DNA from: Candidatus Nomurabacteria bacterium GW2011_GWC2_42_20
Lineage (GTDB): Bacteria > Patescibacteriota > Minisyncoccia > Phycocordibacterales > UBA1550
DNA length: 55,376 nucleotides
Assembly: GCA_000998425.1 (NCBI GenBank)
Contig: LCDG01000006.1
Location: 1-55,376 of the forward strand
Direction: 5' to 3'
Part shown: one piece after another, positions 33,155 to 42,490 of the stretch
How the letters are laid out: each line of letters starts with the position of its first letter
Numbering within the stretch: the stretch's first letter is position 1
Made by a program: the position numbers and the translations under genes
The notes under the pieces: model-generated
What the model was told of the DNA's origin: nothing
Database searches by the model: none
Seen by the model: the letters and a program-made list of their open reading frames with translations, nothing else

Positions 33155-34168
33155 ATGGGAATTTTTGTAACAAAAATAGGTATAGATCTCGGCACAGCAA
33201 ATACACTCGTGTATATTCCTGGTAAGGGTATTGTTCTCAATGAACCGTCTGTTGTTGCTGTTGACCAGCAAACAAATCGCATTATGGCTGTTGGTCTCGA
33301 AGCAAAACAAATGATCGGTCGCACCCCAGACAACATTGTCGCATATCGTCCCATGAAGGATGGTGTTATTGCTGACTATCGTGTGACCGAGGCCATGATT
33401 CGATACTATATGAGCAAGGCGCTTGGTAAGTGGAATATTTTGAAACCTGAAGTAATGGTATCTGTTCCTGCAGGCGTGTCGTCGACAGAACGTCGTGCAG
33501 TTATTGAAGCTACCATCAAGGCAGGAGCAAAAAATGTGTATGTGGTAAAGGAACCCATCCTTGCGGCAATAGGTGCAGGCATCCCAATTTATGAAGCGCG
33601 TGGACATATGGTTGTTGATATTGGTGGTGGCACGACAGATGTTGCGGTGATATCTTTAGGCGGAATTGTTGCTTCAACATCAGTTAAGTGCGCAGGAAAT
33701 AAAATAGATCATGCGATTGCCGATTACATTAAAAAAACATTCAATCTAGCTATTGGTGACCGCACCGCAGAGGAGATAAAGGTTCGTATTGGGTCGGCTG
33801 TGTCAATGGACGACGAGCTTTTATTGACTATCAAGGGTCGTGATTATGTTACTGGTTTGCCACGCACAGCTCAGGTGACGACCAATGAAATAGTAAAGGC
33901 AATTGATCGAGAACTTCGTGAGATTGTCCGCGCTATTAAGGATGTGTTACAGGAGACCCCGCCAGAGCTTTCTGCTGATATTATTGATCAAGGTATAATT
34001 ATGACAGGTGGTTCGTCGCAGCTTCGAAATTTACCTGAGCTGGTAGTCCGTCGCACTGGTGTGAAGGCAGTTCTTGCAGAGGATGCTCTTTATTGTGTGG
34101 TAAAAGGTACAGGGATTGCCCTAGAACATTTGGATACATACAAGAAAAGCATCCTCGCCAAAAAATAG
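33155..34168 (+). CDS. mreB: Rod-shape protein MreB (first copy)
   Basis: 337 aa actin homologue. KIGIDLGTANTLVYIPGKGI and NEPSVVAVDQQTNRIMAVG start it; VVDIGGGTTDVAVISLGGIV is the second phosphate loop; GSSQLRNLPEL and VVKGTGIALEHLDTY end it. It lies directly after murA rather than with mreC. A second MreB is at 38556. The two differ enough to suggest distinct roles in filament assembly. Confidence 0.96.
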   Translation: MGIFVTKIGIDLGTANTLVYIPGKGIVLNEPSVVAVDQQTNRIMAVGLEAKQMIGRTPDNIVAYRPMKDGVIADYRVTEAMIRYYMSKALGKWNILKPEVMVSVPAGVSSTERRAVIEATIKAGAKNVYVVKEPILAAIGAGIPIYEARGHMVVDIGGGTTDVAVISLGGIVASTSVKCAGNKIDHAIADYIKKTFNLAIGDRTAEEIKVRIGSAVSMDDELLLTIKGRDYVTGLPRTAQVTTNEIVKAIDRELREIVRAIKDVLQETPPELSADIIDQGIIMTGGSSQLRNLPELVVRRTGVKAVLAEDALYCVVKGTGIALEHLDTYKKSILAKK

Positions 34169-34193
34169 TTTAGCTCGCTATGAGGTGAATGCT

Positions 34194-34889
34194 ATGGATT
34201 ATATTTTTGAAAACTATAAAAAAACTGGATACCTGCACCACGCGCATGTGATTGAAGGTGCATACGATATTGTTGTTCCTGCTATTACAGTCGCCATAGC
34301 AAAACATTTGAATATAGATGCGCAAGGCAATCCAGATTTTGTTGTTCAACACTACGAGTCATTTGGTGTTGATGAAGCACGCTCTCTCAAAGCCGCGCAG
34401 GCACGCTCTGGCTTCGGCTCTTCTCGCAAAATTTTTGTTATTGGCACGAATTCTTTTACGCGCGAGGCTCAAAACGCACTTTTGAAAACATTTGAAGAAC
34501 CGACCGCAGGCACGCACTTTTTTATCATTCTTCCGCGCGCTGAAACTCTTCTGCCAACACTGCTCTCTCGCGTACTTGTAGTTTCTGGGAAGATAGAGTA
34601 TGAGGATGACGCAAAAGCACTGGCTGAAAAATTTATTGATGCTAGTCTAGAAGAGCGTTTTGCAATGGCAAAAAAACTTGCCGAGAAGAAAGCAGGTGAA
34701 ACTGTTGACCGCGAGCTATTTCGCCGTATGCTTGACCACATAGAGCGTATTTTATATACAAGAACAGCAGGCGAACGTGATGATTCAACAGCCAGTGTTT
34801 TTCGCGAAATCTTTCAAGCAAAGACTTATCTTGCAGACCGTGGCTCGTCACCAAAAATGCTTCTTGAGCATCTAGCTGTGATATTGTAG
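34194..34889 (+). CDS. holB: DNA polymerase III subunit delta' (clamp loader)
   Basis: 231 aa, shorter than typical delta' (about 300+). HAHVIEGAYDIVVPAITVAI resembles the opening of delta' and the block RKIFVIGTNSFTREAQNALL, KTFEEPTAGTHFFII, LLPTLLSRV is diagnostic of the clamp-loader family. No P-loop is present, as expected for delta'. The ATG at 34194 is supported by GAGGTG 7 bases upstream; the GTG at 34185 lies in that motif. It follows mreB. Confidence 0.88.
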   Translation: MDYIFENYKKTGYLHHAHVIEGAYDIVVPAITVAIAKHLNIDAQGNPDFVVQHYESFGVDEARSLKAAQARSGFGSSRKIFVIGTNSFTREAQNALLKTFEEPTAGTHFFIILPRAETLLPTLLSRVLVVSGKIEYEDDAKALAEKFIDASLEERFAMAKKLAEKKAGETVDRELFRRMLDHIERILYTRTAGERDDSTASVFREIFQAKTYLADRGSSPKMLLEHLAVIL

Positions 34890-34903
34890 TCATGTTGCAA
34901 GTA

Positions 34904-34932
34904 TTGAATTAGGCGCTATTTCTTGCTAGACT
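34904..34932 (+). promoter_or_regulatory. Promoter of frr
   Basis: TTGAAT at 34904-34909, 17-base spacer, TAGACT at 34927-34932 with extended TG (TGcTAGACT). The start is expected near 34939, 3 bases before the ATG at 34942. Confidence 0.7.
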
Positions 34933-34941
34933 ATCGCACAT

Positions 34942-35463
34942 ATGACATACGATTTTTCGGGATTCAAAAAGAAGATGGGGGATGTGGCCGAGCACTTGAG
35001 TAAAGAGCTTTCCGCTATCCACACTGGACGCGCATCGAGCGCGATTCTTGACGGGATTTTCATTGAGTCGTACGGTGCACATTTGGCTGTGCAACACGTG
35101 GCTACTATTGCCAACGAAGATGCGCGTACGCTTAGAATAGTTCCTTGGGAGAAAGCAAATGGCAAAGAGATAGAGAAGGCGATTAATGCGGCAAACCTCG
35201 GTATTTCAGTTTCTACAGATGATTCAGGGCTTCGTATTTTTTTCCCACCGCTTACGACAGAGCGTCGTATAGCATTTACAAAGATCGTGCGTGATAAGGT
35301 TGAGGATGCACGTGTGACAGTAAAGGGTGATCGTGAGAAAACAAAGAACGATATCATTGAAACAGAGCGCGATGGCGATATGAGCGAGGATGAAAAGACT
35401 CGCGCGCTTGAGGATTTGCAAAAGCTTGTAGATGAAGCAAATGGAGAGATCTTAGGCGAGTAG
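34942..35463 (+). CDS. frr: Ribosome recycling factor
   Basis: 173 aa. Splits post-termination ribosomes with EF-G. HLSKELSAIHTGRASSAILD (residues 19-38) and the Pro-rich-joint region IRIFFPPLTTERR-like sequence LRIFFPPLTTERRIAF, then the coiled-coil tail KTKNDIIETERDGDMSEDEK, match the family across its length (about 185 usual). It has its own promoter. Confidence 0.97.
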   Translation: MTYDFSGFKKKMGDVAEHLSKELSAIHTGRASSAILDGIFIESYGAHLAVQHVATIANEDARTLRIVPWEKANGKEIEKAINAANLGISVSTDDSGLRIFFPPLTTERRIAFTKIVRDKVEDARVTVKGDREKTKNDIIETERDGDMSEDEKTRALEDLQKLVDEANGEILGE

Positions 35464-35532
35464 AAGCCACATATTTCAAATGAGCAGTTATTGTATAGTC
35501 GGAACCTAGGACGACAAGCACTGTCAATACCA

Positions 35533-36621
35533 ATGTCTATAATTTTATTCATCATCATATTAGCAGCATTGATCCTTGTGCACGAGCTTGGTCATTTTAT
35601 TGCTGCAAAACGCGCAGGTGTGCGAGTAGATGAATTCGGCCTCGGTTTCCCACCACGCCTTTTTCAGAAGAAAATAGGGGAGACGGTGTATTCTATAAAT
35701 GCTTTTCCTATTGGAGGATTTGTAAAGATTTTTGGAGAGGATCCAAACGAGGAATCATTAAGAGGTATAGACTCACCACGCAGTTTGTCCCACAAGAAAC
35801 GATATGTGCAGGCGTGGATTATTTCTGCTGGAGTTGTTTTTAATCTGCTTTTTGCGTGGTTGCTTATTAGTTTGGGCTTTATGGTCGGGCTTCCTCATTC
35901 TGTGGATGACACTAAGTACGGCGCTCGCGTACAAAATCCTGGTCTTACAATTACACAGGTATTACCATCATCCCCTGCGCAGGAAGCAGGCCTTAAAGGT
36001 GGTGACATTATTGTAAATATTGATTCCGGGTCAGACAGCATCACAAATCCTGGGATAGATGCTACTCAAGAGTTCATATCTACGCATAATGATATAAACA
36101 TTACTTACCTTCGTGGTGCAGAAGCCAAAACAATTGCGCTACAAAGCGAAGAAGGGATTGTGGACGGTCGTCGCGCAATAGGTATCTCGATGGATATTAC
36201 AGGTATTCTTAAGCTTCCGATTCATGAAGCATTTTTCGCAGGACTTTTTACTACCTCAGAAATGACATATGCGATGGCGATAGGTATCTTTGATTTTTTA
36301 AAAAATATATTCATAGGACAGGCAGATTTTCAGGATGTAGCTGGTCCCGTTGGTATTGTTGGAATCGTTAGTGATGCTGGGGCGCTAGGTTTTATACATC
36401 TAATCTCACTTACAGCAGTTATTTCGATAAATCTAGCAATAATAAATTTATTACCGTTCCCTGCGCTTGATGGGGGGCGTCTGTTCTTCCTTCTCATAGA
36501 GGCAATCAAACGGTCACCAATAAAACCTGAAGTCGCAAATATCGCAAACGGAATTGGGTTTATTGTCCTAATTGCAGTTATGGTTGCCGTAACATTCCAC
36601 GATATTGCAAAACTGATTTAG
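35533..36621 (+). CDS. rseP: RseP-type intramembrane zinc metalloprotease (site-2 protease)
   Basis: 362 aa. Cleaves membrane proteins inside the bilayer. The zinc motif HELGH is at about residues 17-21 (LVHELGHFIAAKRAGVRVDE). A PDZ domain is seen in the middle (ITQVLPSSPAQEAGLKGGDI). The third zinc ligand lies in NLLPFPALDGGRLFF (LDG motif) and there are four or so membrane helices. The ATG at 35533 gives the hydrophobic family N-terminus. It faces a convergent hypothetical gene across a terminator. Its substrates are not in the window. Confidence 0.95.
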   Translation: MSIILFIIILAALILVHELGHFIAAKRAGVRVDEFGLGFPPRLFQKKIGETVYSINAFPIGGFVKIFGEDPNEESLRGIDSPRSLSHKKRYVQAWIISAGVVFNLLFAWLLISLGFMVGLPHSVDDTKYGARVQNPGLTITQVLPSSPAQEAGLKGGDIIVNIDSGSDSITNPGIDATQEFISTHNDINITYLRGAEAKTIALQSEEGIVDGRRAIGISMDITGILKLPIHEAFFAGLFTTSEMTYAMAIGIFDFLKNIFIGQADFQDVAGPVGIVGIVSDAGALGFIHLISLTAVISINLAIINLLPFPALDGGRLFFLLIEAIKRSPIKPEVANIANGIGFIVLIAVMVAVTFHDIAKLI

Positions 36622-36629
36622 GTTAATAA

Positions 36630-36660
36630 AAAACAGGAAGCAAAAATGCTTCCTGTTTTA
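36630..36660. terminator. Bidirectional terminator after rseP
   Basis: AAAACAGGAAGCA / TGCTTCCTGTTTT with a 4-base loop, A/T runs on both sides. It separates convergent rseP and the hypothetical gene at 36670. Confidence 0.88.
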
Positions 36661-36669
36661 ACTTGCATC

Positions 36670-37188
36670 CTACTGCTTGTTTGACAATAGTCGCTGGAGT
36701 TTCGAAAAGGCTAGCATTTCAGCCTGCCCACCCTTTGGCGCCATTCGTGCAACCCTGATGAGCTCCTCGACGTTGCTACCCGCAATCTCTACTTCAAGTG
36801 TAGATATCTGCTCTTGCTGAATTGGTACAAATTTTGCCGCGAGGCTACCTTCAAGTGTTAATTTGCTAGCCCAAGCAAGTTGTTCGAATGTCTTAGAGTT
36901 CAGAACTTCCTGTAATGAAAATAATTCCCATTCGCTAAGCCGAGGTTTAACTTCTTCTTTTGAAGGATCCTTGCCACTTTTTGTTATCTTGCGATAAACA
37001 TCAAAAAATTCTTTTGTCGCGCGTTCAAGCTCACGCGTTTTTTGCAGTGATTCTGTATACGTTTCCGCCACGTTTGTTGGTGCATGCTTTTCCTCGGCAG
37101 CATTCCTTGATTTAAATGTTATACACAGTAGACTAAACCAAGCAACAAAAGCTAGAACCAAGGCAACAATAACAATGGCGTTGTTCAT
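36670..37188 (-). CDS. Hypothetical membrane-anchored protein with strong Shine-Dalgarno sequence
   Basis: 172 aa, not recognised. One N-terminal transmembrane helix (residues 4-23, VIVALVLAFVAWFSLLCITF) and a helical, charged cytoplasmic or periplasmic domain with a coiled-coil-like stretch (about residues 50-70) and APKGGQAEMLAFSKLQRLL at the end. The ATG at 37188 is preceded by AAGAGGAGATTGAG, a strong Shine-Dalgarno motif. It stands alone as a single-gene unit between rseP and proS, like four other orphan genes in the window. Confidence 0.65.
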   Translation of the reverse strand: MNNAIVIVALVLAFVAWFSLLCITFKSRNAAEEKHAPTNVAETYTESLQKTRELERATKEFFDVYRKITKSGKDPSKEEVKPRLSEWELFSLQEVLNSKTFEQLAWASKLTLEGSLAAKFVPIQQEQISTLEVEIAGSNVEELIRVARMAPKGGQAEMLAFSKLQRLLSNKQ

Positions 37189-37296
37189 CTCAATCTCCTC
37201 TTAATTTAGAAAGAACTCGAACAATTTTAGCATAAATAATACAAAAAGTCAACCAATTTGGTGCTGTATGCTTTTTAATGTAAGATACAAACATAT

Positions 37297-38550
37297 ATGC
37301 GACAGTCTCAACTTTTTACCAAAACACAAAAGGAAGCTCCTGCTGATGAGGTGGCAAAGAATGCGAAGCTCCTTATTCGAGCTGGTTTTGTAGACAAGCT
37401 ACAAGCTGGTGTGTATACATATTTACCACTCGGTCTTCGTGTGTTAAAAAACATTGAAAACATTATTAGAGAGGAAATGAACAGCGTTGGCGGACAGGAA
37501 ATTTTAATGCCCTCGCTTCAGCCAAAAGAAAATTGGCAAACGACAGGACGATGGGACACGATGGACGATTTGTATAAAGTGATAGATATCTCTGGCAGAG
37601 AAAATGCTCTCGGTCCAACACATGAAGAAATCGTTGTGCCTCTTGTGAAGCAGTTCATCTCATCATACCGCGATCTACCTTTTGCCACATATCAATTTCA
37701 AAATAAGTTTCGAATGGAGCTTCGCGCAAAATCTGGGATCCTGCGTGGCCGTGAGTTCATCATGAAGGACATGTATTCGTTTCATCGCAACGAGACAGAC
37801 ATGATTGCCTATTATGAAAAGATGAAAGGCGTATATGCGAATGTCTTTGAGCGAGTTGGTATAGGCGCAACAACGTTTTTGACATTTGCATCAGGTGGGA
37901 GTTTCTCAAAATATTCGCATGAGTTTCAGACAATCACGAGCGCAGGAGAAGATACAATCTATATTTGTGACAAATGTCGCGTTGCTGTGAACAATGAGAT
38001 TATTGAGGACCAAAAACACGCATGCCCAGAGTGTGGCGGAAAGAATCTGCGTGCAGAAACGTCAGTAGAGGTAGGTAACATTTTTGAGCTCAAAACGAGG
38101 TTTTCTGCCCCATTCAACCTTTCATACAAAGACGAGGATGGTAAAGATCAGTCTGTTGTTATGGGGTGTTATGGTATTGGGCTTGGTCGTGTTCTCGGTA
38201 CTGTGGTAGAAGTGCTAGGAGACGAAAAAGGGCTCGTATGGCCAGACGCAATTTCACCATTTGGCGTACATATTGTGGAGCTTGGAGGTTCTGGCGATGA
38301 TATCGTTCGCAAGGAATCACAAAAGCTGTATGATGAACTCATAAGTAAAGGAATAGAAGTGCTTTGGGACGATCGTGATTTACGCGCTGGTGAAAAGTTT
38401 GCAGAGAGCGATCTGATCGGCATCCCGCTTCGTGTGGTAGTATCTTCAAAAACCATCGCGAGTGAAAGCTTTGAAATAAAAAATCGCGCAACCGGGGAAG
38501 TTTCTCTGGTTGGCAAAGATGAGCTAATGGCAATGTGTAAAGCGAAATAA
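37297..38550 (+). CDS. proS: Prolyl-tRNA synthetase, compact form
   Basis: 417 aa, against about 570 for typical bacterial ProRS. Class II motifs: VYTYLPLGLRVLKNIENIIR, FRMELRAKSGILRGREFIMK, and GCYGIGLGRVLGTVVE. Where the editing (INS) domain is usual, there is a short segment with four cysteines (CDKC and CPECGG, about residues 226-250), a likely zinc ribbon. The C-terminal anticodon-binding domain is present (GIEVLWDDRDLRAGEKFAES). Proofreading of Ala-tRNA(Pro) may therefore be missing or done by a separate protein. Confidence 0.95.
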   Translation: MRQSQLFTKTQKEAPADEVAKNAKLLIRAGFVDKLQAGVYTYLPLGLRVLKNIENIIREEMNSVGGQEILMPSLQPKENWQTTGRWDTMDDLYKVIDISGRENALGPTHEEIVVPLVKQFISSYRDLPFATYQFQNKFRMELRAKSGILRGREFIMKDMYSFHRNETDMIAYYEKMKGVYANVFERVGIGATTFLTFASGGSFSKYSHEFQTITSAGEDTIYICDKCRVAVNNEIIEDQKHACPECGGKNLRAETSVEVGNIFELKTRFSAPFNLSYKDEDGKDQSVVMGCYGIGLGRVLGTVVEVLGDEKGLVWPDAISPFGVHIVELGGSGDDIVRKESQKLYDELISKGIEVLWDDRDLRAGEKFAESDLIGIPLRVVVSSKTIASESFEIKNRATGEVSLVGKDELMAMCKAK

Positions 38551-38555
38551 CTATT

Positions 38556-39605
38556 ATGTTTGATAAATTTTACCAACTTTTTTCTAATGATATCGGCATC
38601 GACCTCGGTACCGCAAATACCCTTGTATATCTGCGTGATCACGGAATCGTTATCAACGAGCCGTCTGTTGTTGCTGTAAATCAAAAGACAGGACAGGTGG
38701 TCGCGCTTGGCACGCAGGCGAAGCAAATGCTTGGCCGTACGCCTGGACACGTGGTCGCTATACGTCCTCTTGTTGATGGAGTTATTTCAAACTTCGAGGT
38801 TACAGAAGAAATGCTATCGTATCTCATTAGTAAGGCAAACAAAATTAGCAAAAAAACAGTGCGCCCAAGGGTGGTTATCGGTGTGCCTTCTGGGATTACG
38901 ACTGTTGAGGTTCGCGCAGTCTATGATGCGGCAAAAAATGCAGGAGCACGTGAAGTACACATAGTAGAGGAACCAATGGCAGCAGCAATTGGAATCAAGC
39001 TCCCAGTAAAAGACCCTATAGGCAATATGATAATCGATATTGGCGGTGGCACCACTGATATCGCAGTCATTTCTCTTGGTGGCATTGTTAGGTCTAAAAA
39101 CTTGCACATCGCAGGAGACCGCCTGAACAACGATATCATAAGCTATATTCGCGATGAATTTCGTGTGCTCGTTGGTGAGCGTACAGCTGAGAGTGTAAAG
39201 ATTGCTATCGGGTCGGCAAAGAAAGGCGCCAGTCCAATGGAAGCAGTGGTTCGTGGGCGAGACCTTGTGACAGGGCTTCCGCGTGAAGTTGTTGTTACTG
39301 ATACTGATATTCGAGAGGCGATGAGCGGGTCTATTGCAGGCCTCGTTGACGCAGTAAAAGAAGTTATTGAGACTACTCCACCTGAAGTCTTGTCAGATGT
39401 AATGAGCCGTGGAATTATACTCGTTGGTGGAGGCGCGCTTATTCGAGGGCTTGACGAATTATTGTCGCAGACTCTCCATGTACCTGTATATATTTCAAAC
39501 GACCCATTGACAGCCGTGGCTCGTGGAGCAGGCATTATTCTTGAGGATATGGACAATTTCAGAGAGGTCCTCATCGAACACGAAAATGATATACCACCGC
39601 AGTAA
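38556..39605 (+). CDS. mreB: Rod-shape protein MreB (second copy, elongasome operon)
   Basis: 349 aa. FSNDIGIDLGTANTLVYLRD and NEPSVVAVNQKTGQVVALG, then IIDIGGGTTDIAVISLGGIV, RGIILVGGGALIRGLDELL and VARGAGIILEDM are all classic MreB. It heads mreB-mreC-mreD-pbp2, the usual shape operon, and is nearer the standard bacterial MreB than the copy after murA. It starts 5 bases after proS. Its 3' end overlaps mreC by 20 bases. Confidence 0.97.
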   Translation: MFDKFYQLFSNDIGIDLGTANTLVYLRDHGIVINEPSVVAVNQKTGQVVALGTQAKQMLGRTPGHVVAIRPLVDGVISNFEVTEEMLSYLISKANKISKKTVRPRVVIGVPSGITTVEVRAVYDAAKNAGAREVHIVEEPMAAAIGIKLPVKDPIGNMIIDIGGGTTDIAVISLGGIVRSKNLHIAGDRLNNDIISYIRDEFRVLVGERTAESVKIAIGSAKKGASPMEAVVRGRDLVTGLPREVVVTDTDIREAMSGSIAGLVDAVKEVIETTPPEVLSDVMSRGIILVGGGALIRGLDELLSQTLHVPVYISNDPLTAVARGAGIILEDMDNFREVLIEHENDIPPQ

Positions 39606-40383
39606 ACAAGGTAACGTATTTTCGAATAGAAAAAATATTATTCTTAGTATTTTTATAGCTGTGAGTATTTTTTTTCTATTATATTCTCCTGTTCGGAAAG
39701 TTCTTACGCAAAGTGTGCACAATGTCGCCATCGTGGTGTGGGAGATTGGGAGTTCTGTCTCTGGTGCATTGGATTCATTTGTAACTAATTTTAAAACAAA
39801 GGACTCTCTTGTGAAGGAGAACGACATACTTAATGAGGCGCTCTCGATTATGTCAGCACAGGTGCTTGATAGAAATCTGCTTGTTGAAAGAGTGGCAAGA
39901 CTTGAAGAAGCACTAGGGCGTTCTAGTGGTGATAATCGTGTTGTAGCAAAGGTCTTGGTTGGGCCAGGACGCTCACCGTATGACACGCTTGTTATTGACG
40001 CGGGAACTGAAAATGGAGTAAAGGTTGGAGATCTGGTTTCATATGCGGGCTCTGGCGTTATTGGAGAAATTATTGAGGCTGCTTCTTCTTCTGCAAAGAT
40101 AAAAATTTATTCGTCATATGGCGACGAGCAGCTTGTTATCGTTGGGGCGCAACACCTTCCCGTGACAGCCTATGGGCGTGGAATGGGTAACTTTGAAGCA
40201 ATGGTTCCGCAGGATAGCTCTGTAGTTATTGGCGATACTGTTGTTACAAAAGAAAATCTTATTCTTGGAGCAGTTACATTTATTGAGGAAGAACCAGCAA
40301 ATCCTTTCAAGCGTATTTTTTTTCGTGTACCATTCAATATCACAGAAATCAACCTAGTTGAGGTAATAAAGATTAAGGGCTAA
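39586..40383 (+). CDS. mreC: Rod-shape protein MreC
   Basis: 265 aa. One N-terminal transmembrane helix (about residues 19-37, IILSIFIAVSIFFLLYSPV), a coiled coil (residues ~60-100), and two beta-barrel domains with ARVLVGPGRSPYDTLVIDAG-like sequence (VAKVLVGPGRSPYDTLVIDA), GTENGVKVGDLV and GVIGEIIEAASSSAKIK, matching MreC. The ATG at 39586 is the most likely start because it lies close upstream of the basic/TM region and overlaps mreB by 20 bases. MreC links MreB to PBP2 outside the membrane. Confidence 0.92.
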   Translation: MIYHRSKQGNVFSNRKNIILSIFIAVSIFFLLYSPVRKVLTQSVHNVAIVVWEIGSSVSGALDSFVTNFKTKDSLVKENDILNEALSIMSAQVLDRNLLVERVARLEEALGRSSGDNRVVAKVLVGPGRSPYDTLVIDAGTENGVKVGDLVSYAGSGVIGEIIEAASSSAKIKIYSSYGDEQLVIVGAQHLPVTAYGRGMGNFEAMVPQDSSVVIGDTVVTKENLILGAVTFIEEEPANPFKRIFFRVPFNITEINLVEVIKIKG

Positions 40384-40401
40384 AATTGCAACATTTTACA
40401 A

Positions 40402-40650
40402 ATGAAAAAACGTATCATTTTTGATTTAATTCTTTTCTTTGCCATTTTTTATTTGCCATGGTGGGTCATTGCTATTTTGGCATTTATTGGCGCTTTTTTG
40501 TGGCCAATGTATTATGAAATAATCGCATTTGGAGTCCTTATAGATGTATTGTATGGCGCAAATTCATCTACTTTCGGTGGACTGGCTGGCGTTCTTACCG
40601 CGGTCGCAATACTATTTGCAGCATCATATGCAAGGAAAGCAGTTCGATAA
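40402..40650 (+). CDS. Short MreD-like membrane protein
   Basis: 82 aa, about half the usual MreD (about 160). It has about three hydrophobic segments (FDLILFFAIFYLPWWVIAIL, FLWPMYYEIIAFGVLIDVLY, LAGVLTAVAILFAASYARKA). The motif GVLIDVLYGANSSTFGG resembles the conserved Gx2xDxxxG region of MreD. The name rests mainly on position between mreC and pbp2. Whether the product is functional cannot be told. Confidence 0.6.
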   Translation: MKKRIIFDLILFFAIFYLPWWVIAILAFIGAFLWPMYYEIIAFGVLIDVLYGANSSTFGGLAGVLTAVAILFAASYARKAVR

Positions 40651-40667
40651 ACATAGAGCTGACCCAT

Positions 40668-42410
40668 ATGTCAAAAAGAATTTCACAGAAATATTTAAAG
40701 CAACTATCTCGAGATATTAACCCAGACGAGATTTTTCTAGATTCAAAAAATTTGCCAGGCTTTGATAAATATCAATTTGAGGGACGTATTGAAAAACCAA
40801 TAAGCCATATTTCAATTTGGGGAGTATTCTTCTCTTTTCTATTGATCATATTTATTTTTTTAGCAAAGGTGACGATCCTGCAGGTTGTGCAGGGTGAAGA
40901 ATTTTTGAAAAAGAGTGAAAACAACAGACTCAGTCATACTCCATTGTTTGCGATGCGAGGGGTTATATATGACCGCAATAAAACACCTCTCGCGTGGAAC
41001 TCTTTTGACGATGAAGAAGCTCGCACAGCGCTTATTGCATCTGAAACGAGTACAACAACTGAAAAAATGCCGTTCCCACATCGTTCATATGTTACCTCCT
41101 CTGGCTTTGGCCACTTGCTTGGTTATGTGAGCTATCCAAAGCGTGATAGTCGCGGGTACTATTATCAGGAATTATTTGTCGGTAAGGATGGTATCGAGGA
41201 GTATTATAATGAAATGCTTTCTGGAGAGAATGGGTTTCAAATTATTGAAACAGACGCACTTGGCAACAGTAAGGAGGGAAGTATTGTCGAGAGCCCAAAA
41301 AACGGAACGGAGCTTACCTTGAGCATAGATTCACGCGTGCAAGAAAAGTTGTATGCAACTATTCGCGATACCTCAAACAATTTTGGCTACATGGCAGGGG
41401 CAGGCGCTATTATTGATGTCGAGAACGGTGAGCTTTTGGCTATGACGAGTTATCCAGAATATGAAAGCTCTACACTGTCTGAGGGGAAGAATAAGAAGCT
41501 TATTCAAAGCTACAACCTAGATAAGCGCGCTGTATTTCTTGACCGTGCTGTATCCGGAGTATATACCCCAGGTTCTATTATTAAACCATTTATGGCAATA
41601 GCGGCACTTGCAGAAGGCGTCATTACCCCAGAAAAACAAATTCTAAGTACTGGGTCTATTTCAATTCAAAACCCATATTATCCAAACATAAAATCAGTAT
41701 TTAATGACTGGAAGGCGCACGGGTTGGTTGATATGTGGCGCGCCATCGCAGTGTCATCCGACGTGTACTTTTATGCTATCGGAGGAGGTTATGAGGACCA
41801 AAAAGGTATTGGCATTGCAAATATTGAAAAATATGCCCGCATGTTTGGTTTTGGGGAATTGACAGGGATAGACATTACAGATGAGAAATCTGGAACAATT
41901 CCAAACCCAGAATGGAAAGCAAAAATGTTTGAAGACGGTGTCTGGCGGTTGGGTAACACATATCACACAGTCATTGGGCAGTACGGTTTTCAGACTACAT
42001 TATTGCAAGCTCTTCGCGCTGTGGCAGGTATTGCAAATGATGGGACACTTGTTACACCACATTTATTAAAAGATCCCACTCAGGAAGTCTCAACTTCAAA
42101 AATCCCAATTTTGCAACAACATCTTCAGGTTGCGCGCGAAGGAATGCGCCAAGGGGTAACAAGCGGTACCGTAACAGGGCTCGGCGTTGGGTATGTGAGT
42201 GTCGCAGGGAAGACAGGCACCGCTGAAATAGACGCTGGTAAAAAATACATCAATTCGTGGGTCGTTGGTTTTTTCCCATACGAAAAACCACGTTATGCAT
42301 TTGCAATTGTGATGGAGAGAGGCCCGCATGACAATACTATTGGTGGCGTGTATGTAATGCGCCAAATGTTTGATTGGATGAACCAGAATACTCCAGAATA
42401 TATAAAATAA
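40668..42410 (+). CDS. mrdA: Penicillin-binding protein 2 (elongation transpeptidase)
   Basis: 580 aa class B PBP. One transmembrane helix (about residues 49-68) and the pedestal domain with MRGVIYDRNKTPLAWNS. The transpeptidase motifs are intact: the SxxK Ser in GVYTPGSIIKPFM, SSD (SxN equivalent) in IAVSSDVYFYAIG, and KTGTAEI. It crosslinks peptidoglycan during elongation. It is the last gene of the shape operon. Confidence 0.94.
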   Translation: MSKRISQKYLKQLSRDINPDEIFLDSKNLPGFDKYQFEGRIEKPISHISIWGVFFSFLLIIFIFLAKVTILQVVQGEEFLKKSENNRLSHTPLFAMRGVIYDRNKTPLAWNSFDDEEARTALIASETSTTTEKMPFPHRSYVTSSGFGHLLGYVSYPKRDSRGYYYQELFVGKDGIEEYYNEMLSGENGFQIIETDALGNSKEGSIVESPKNGTELTLSIDSRVQEKLYATIRDTSNNFGYMAGAGAIIDVENGELLAMTSYPEYESSTLSEGKNKKLIQSYNLDKRAVFLDRAVSGVYTPGSIIKPFMAIAALAEGVITPEKQILSTGSISIQNPYYPNIKSVFNDWKAHGLVDMWRAIAVSSDVYFYAIGGGYEDQKGIGIANIEKYARMFGFGELTGIDITDEKSGTIPNPEWKAKMFEDGVWRLGNTYHTVIGQYGFQTTLLQALRAVAGIANDGTLVTPHLLKDPTQEVSTSKIPILQQHLQVAREGMRQGVTSGTVTGLGVGYVSVAGKTGTAEIDAGKKYINSWVVGFFPYEKPRYAFAIVMERGPHDNTIGGVYVMRQMFDWMNQNTPEYIK

Positions 42411-42490
42411 TCAGCTGTTCCTGGCTTTTTCAGTAGCTTCATGATAGTTTTAAGTTTGGTTTTTTGTTAATTATTTAGGAGGGTAGAATT

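Noticed and set aside
32463-34892. Minus-strand ORFs over murA, mreB and holB
   Set aside because: They lie opposite strongly conserved genes and lack conserved motifs; they reflect codon bias.
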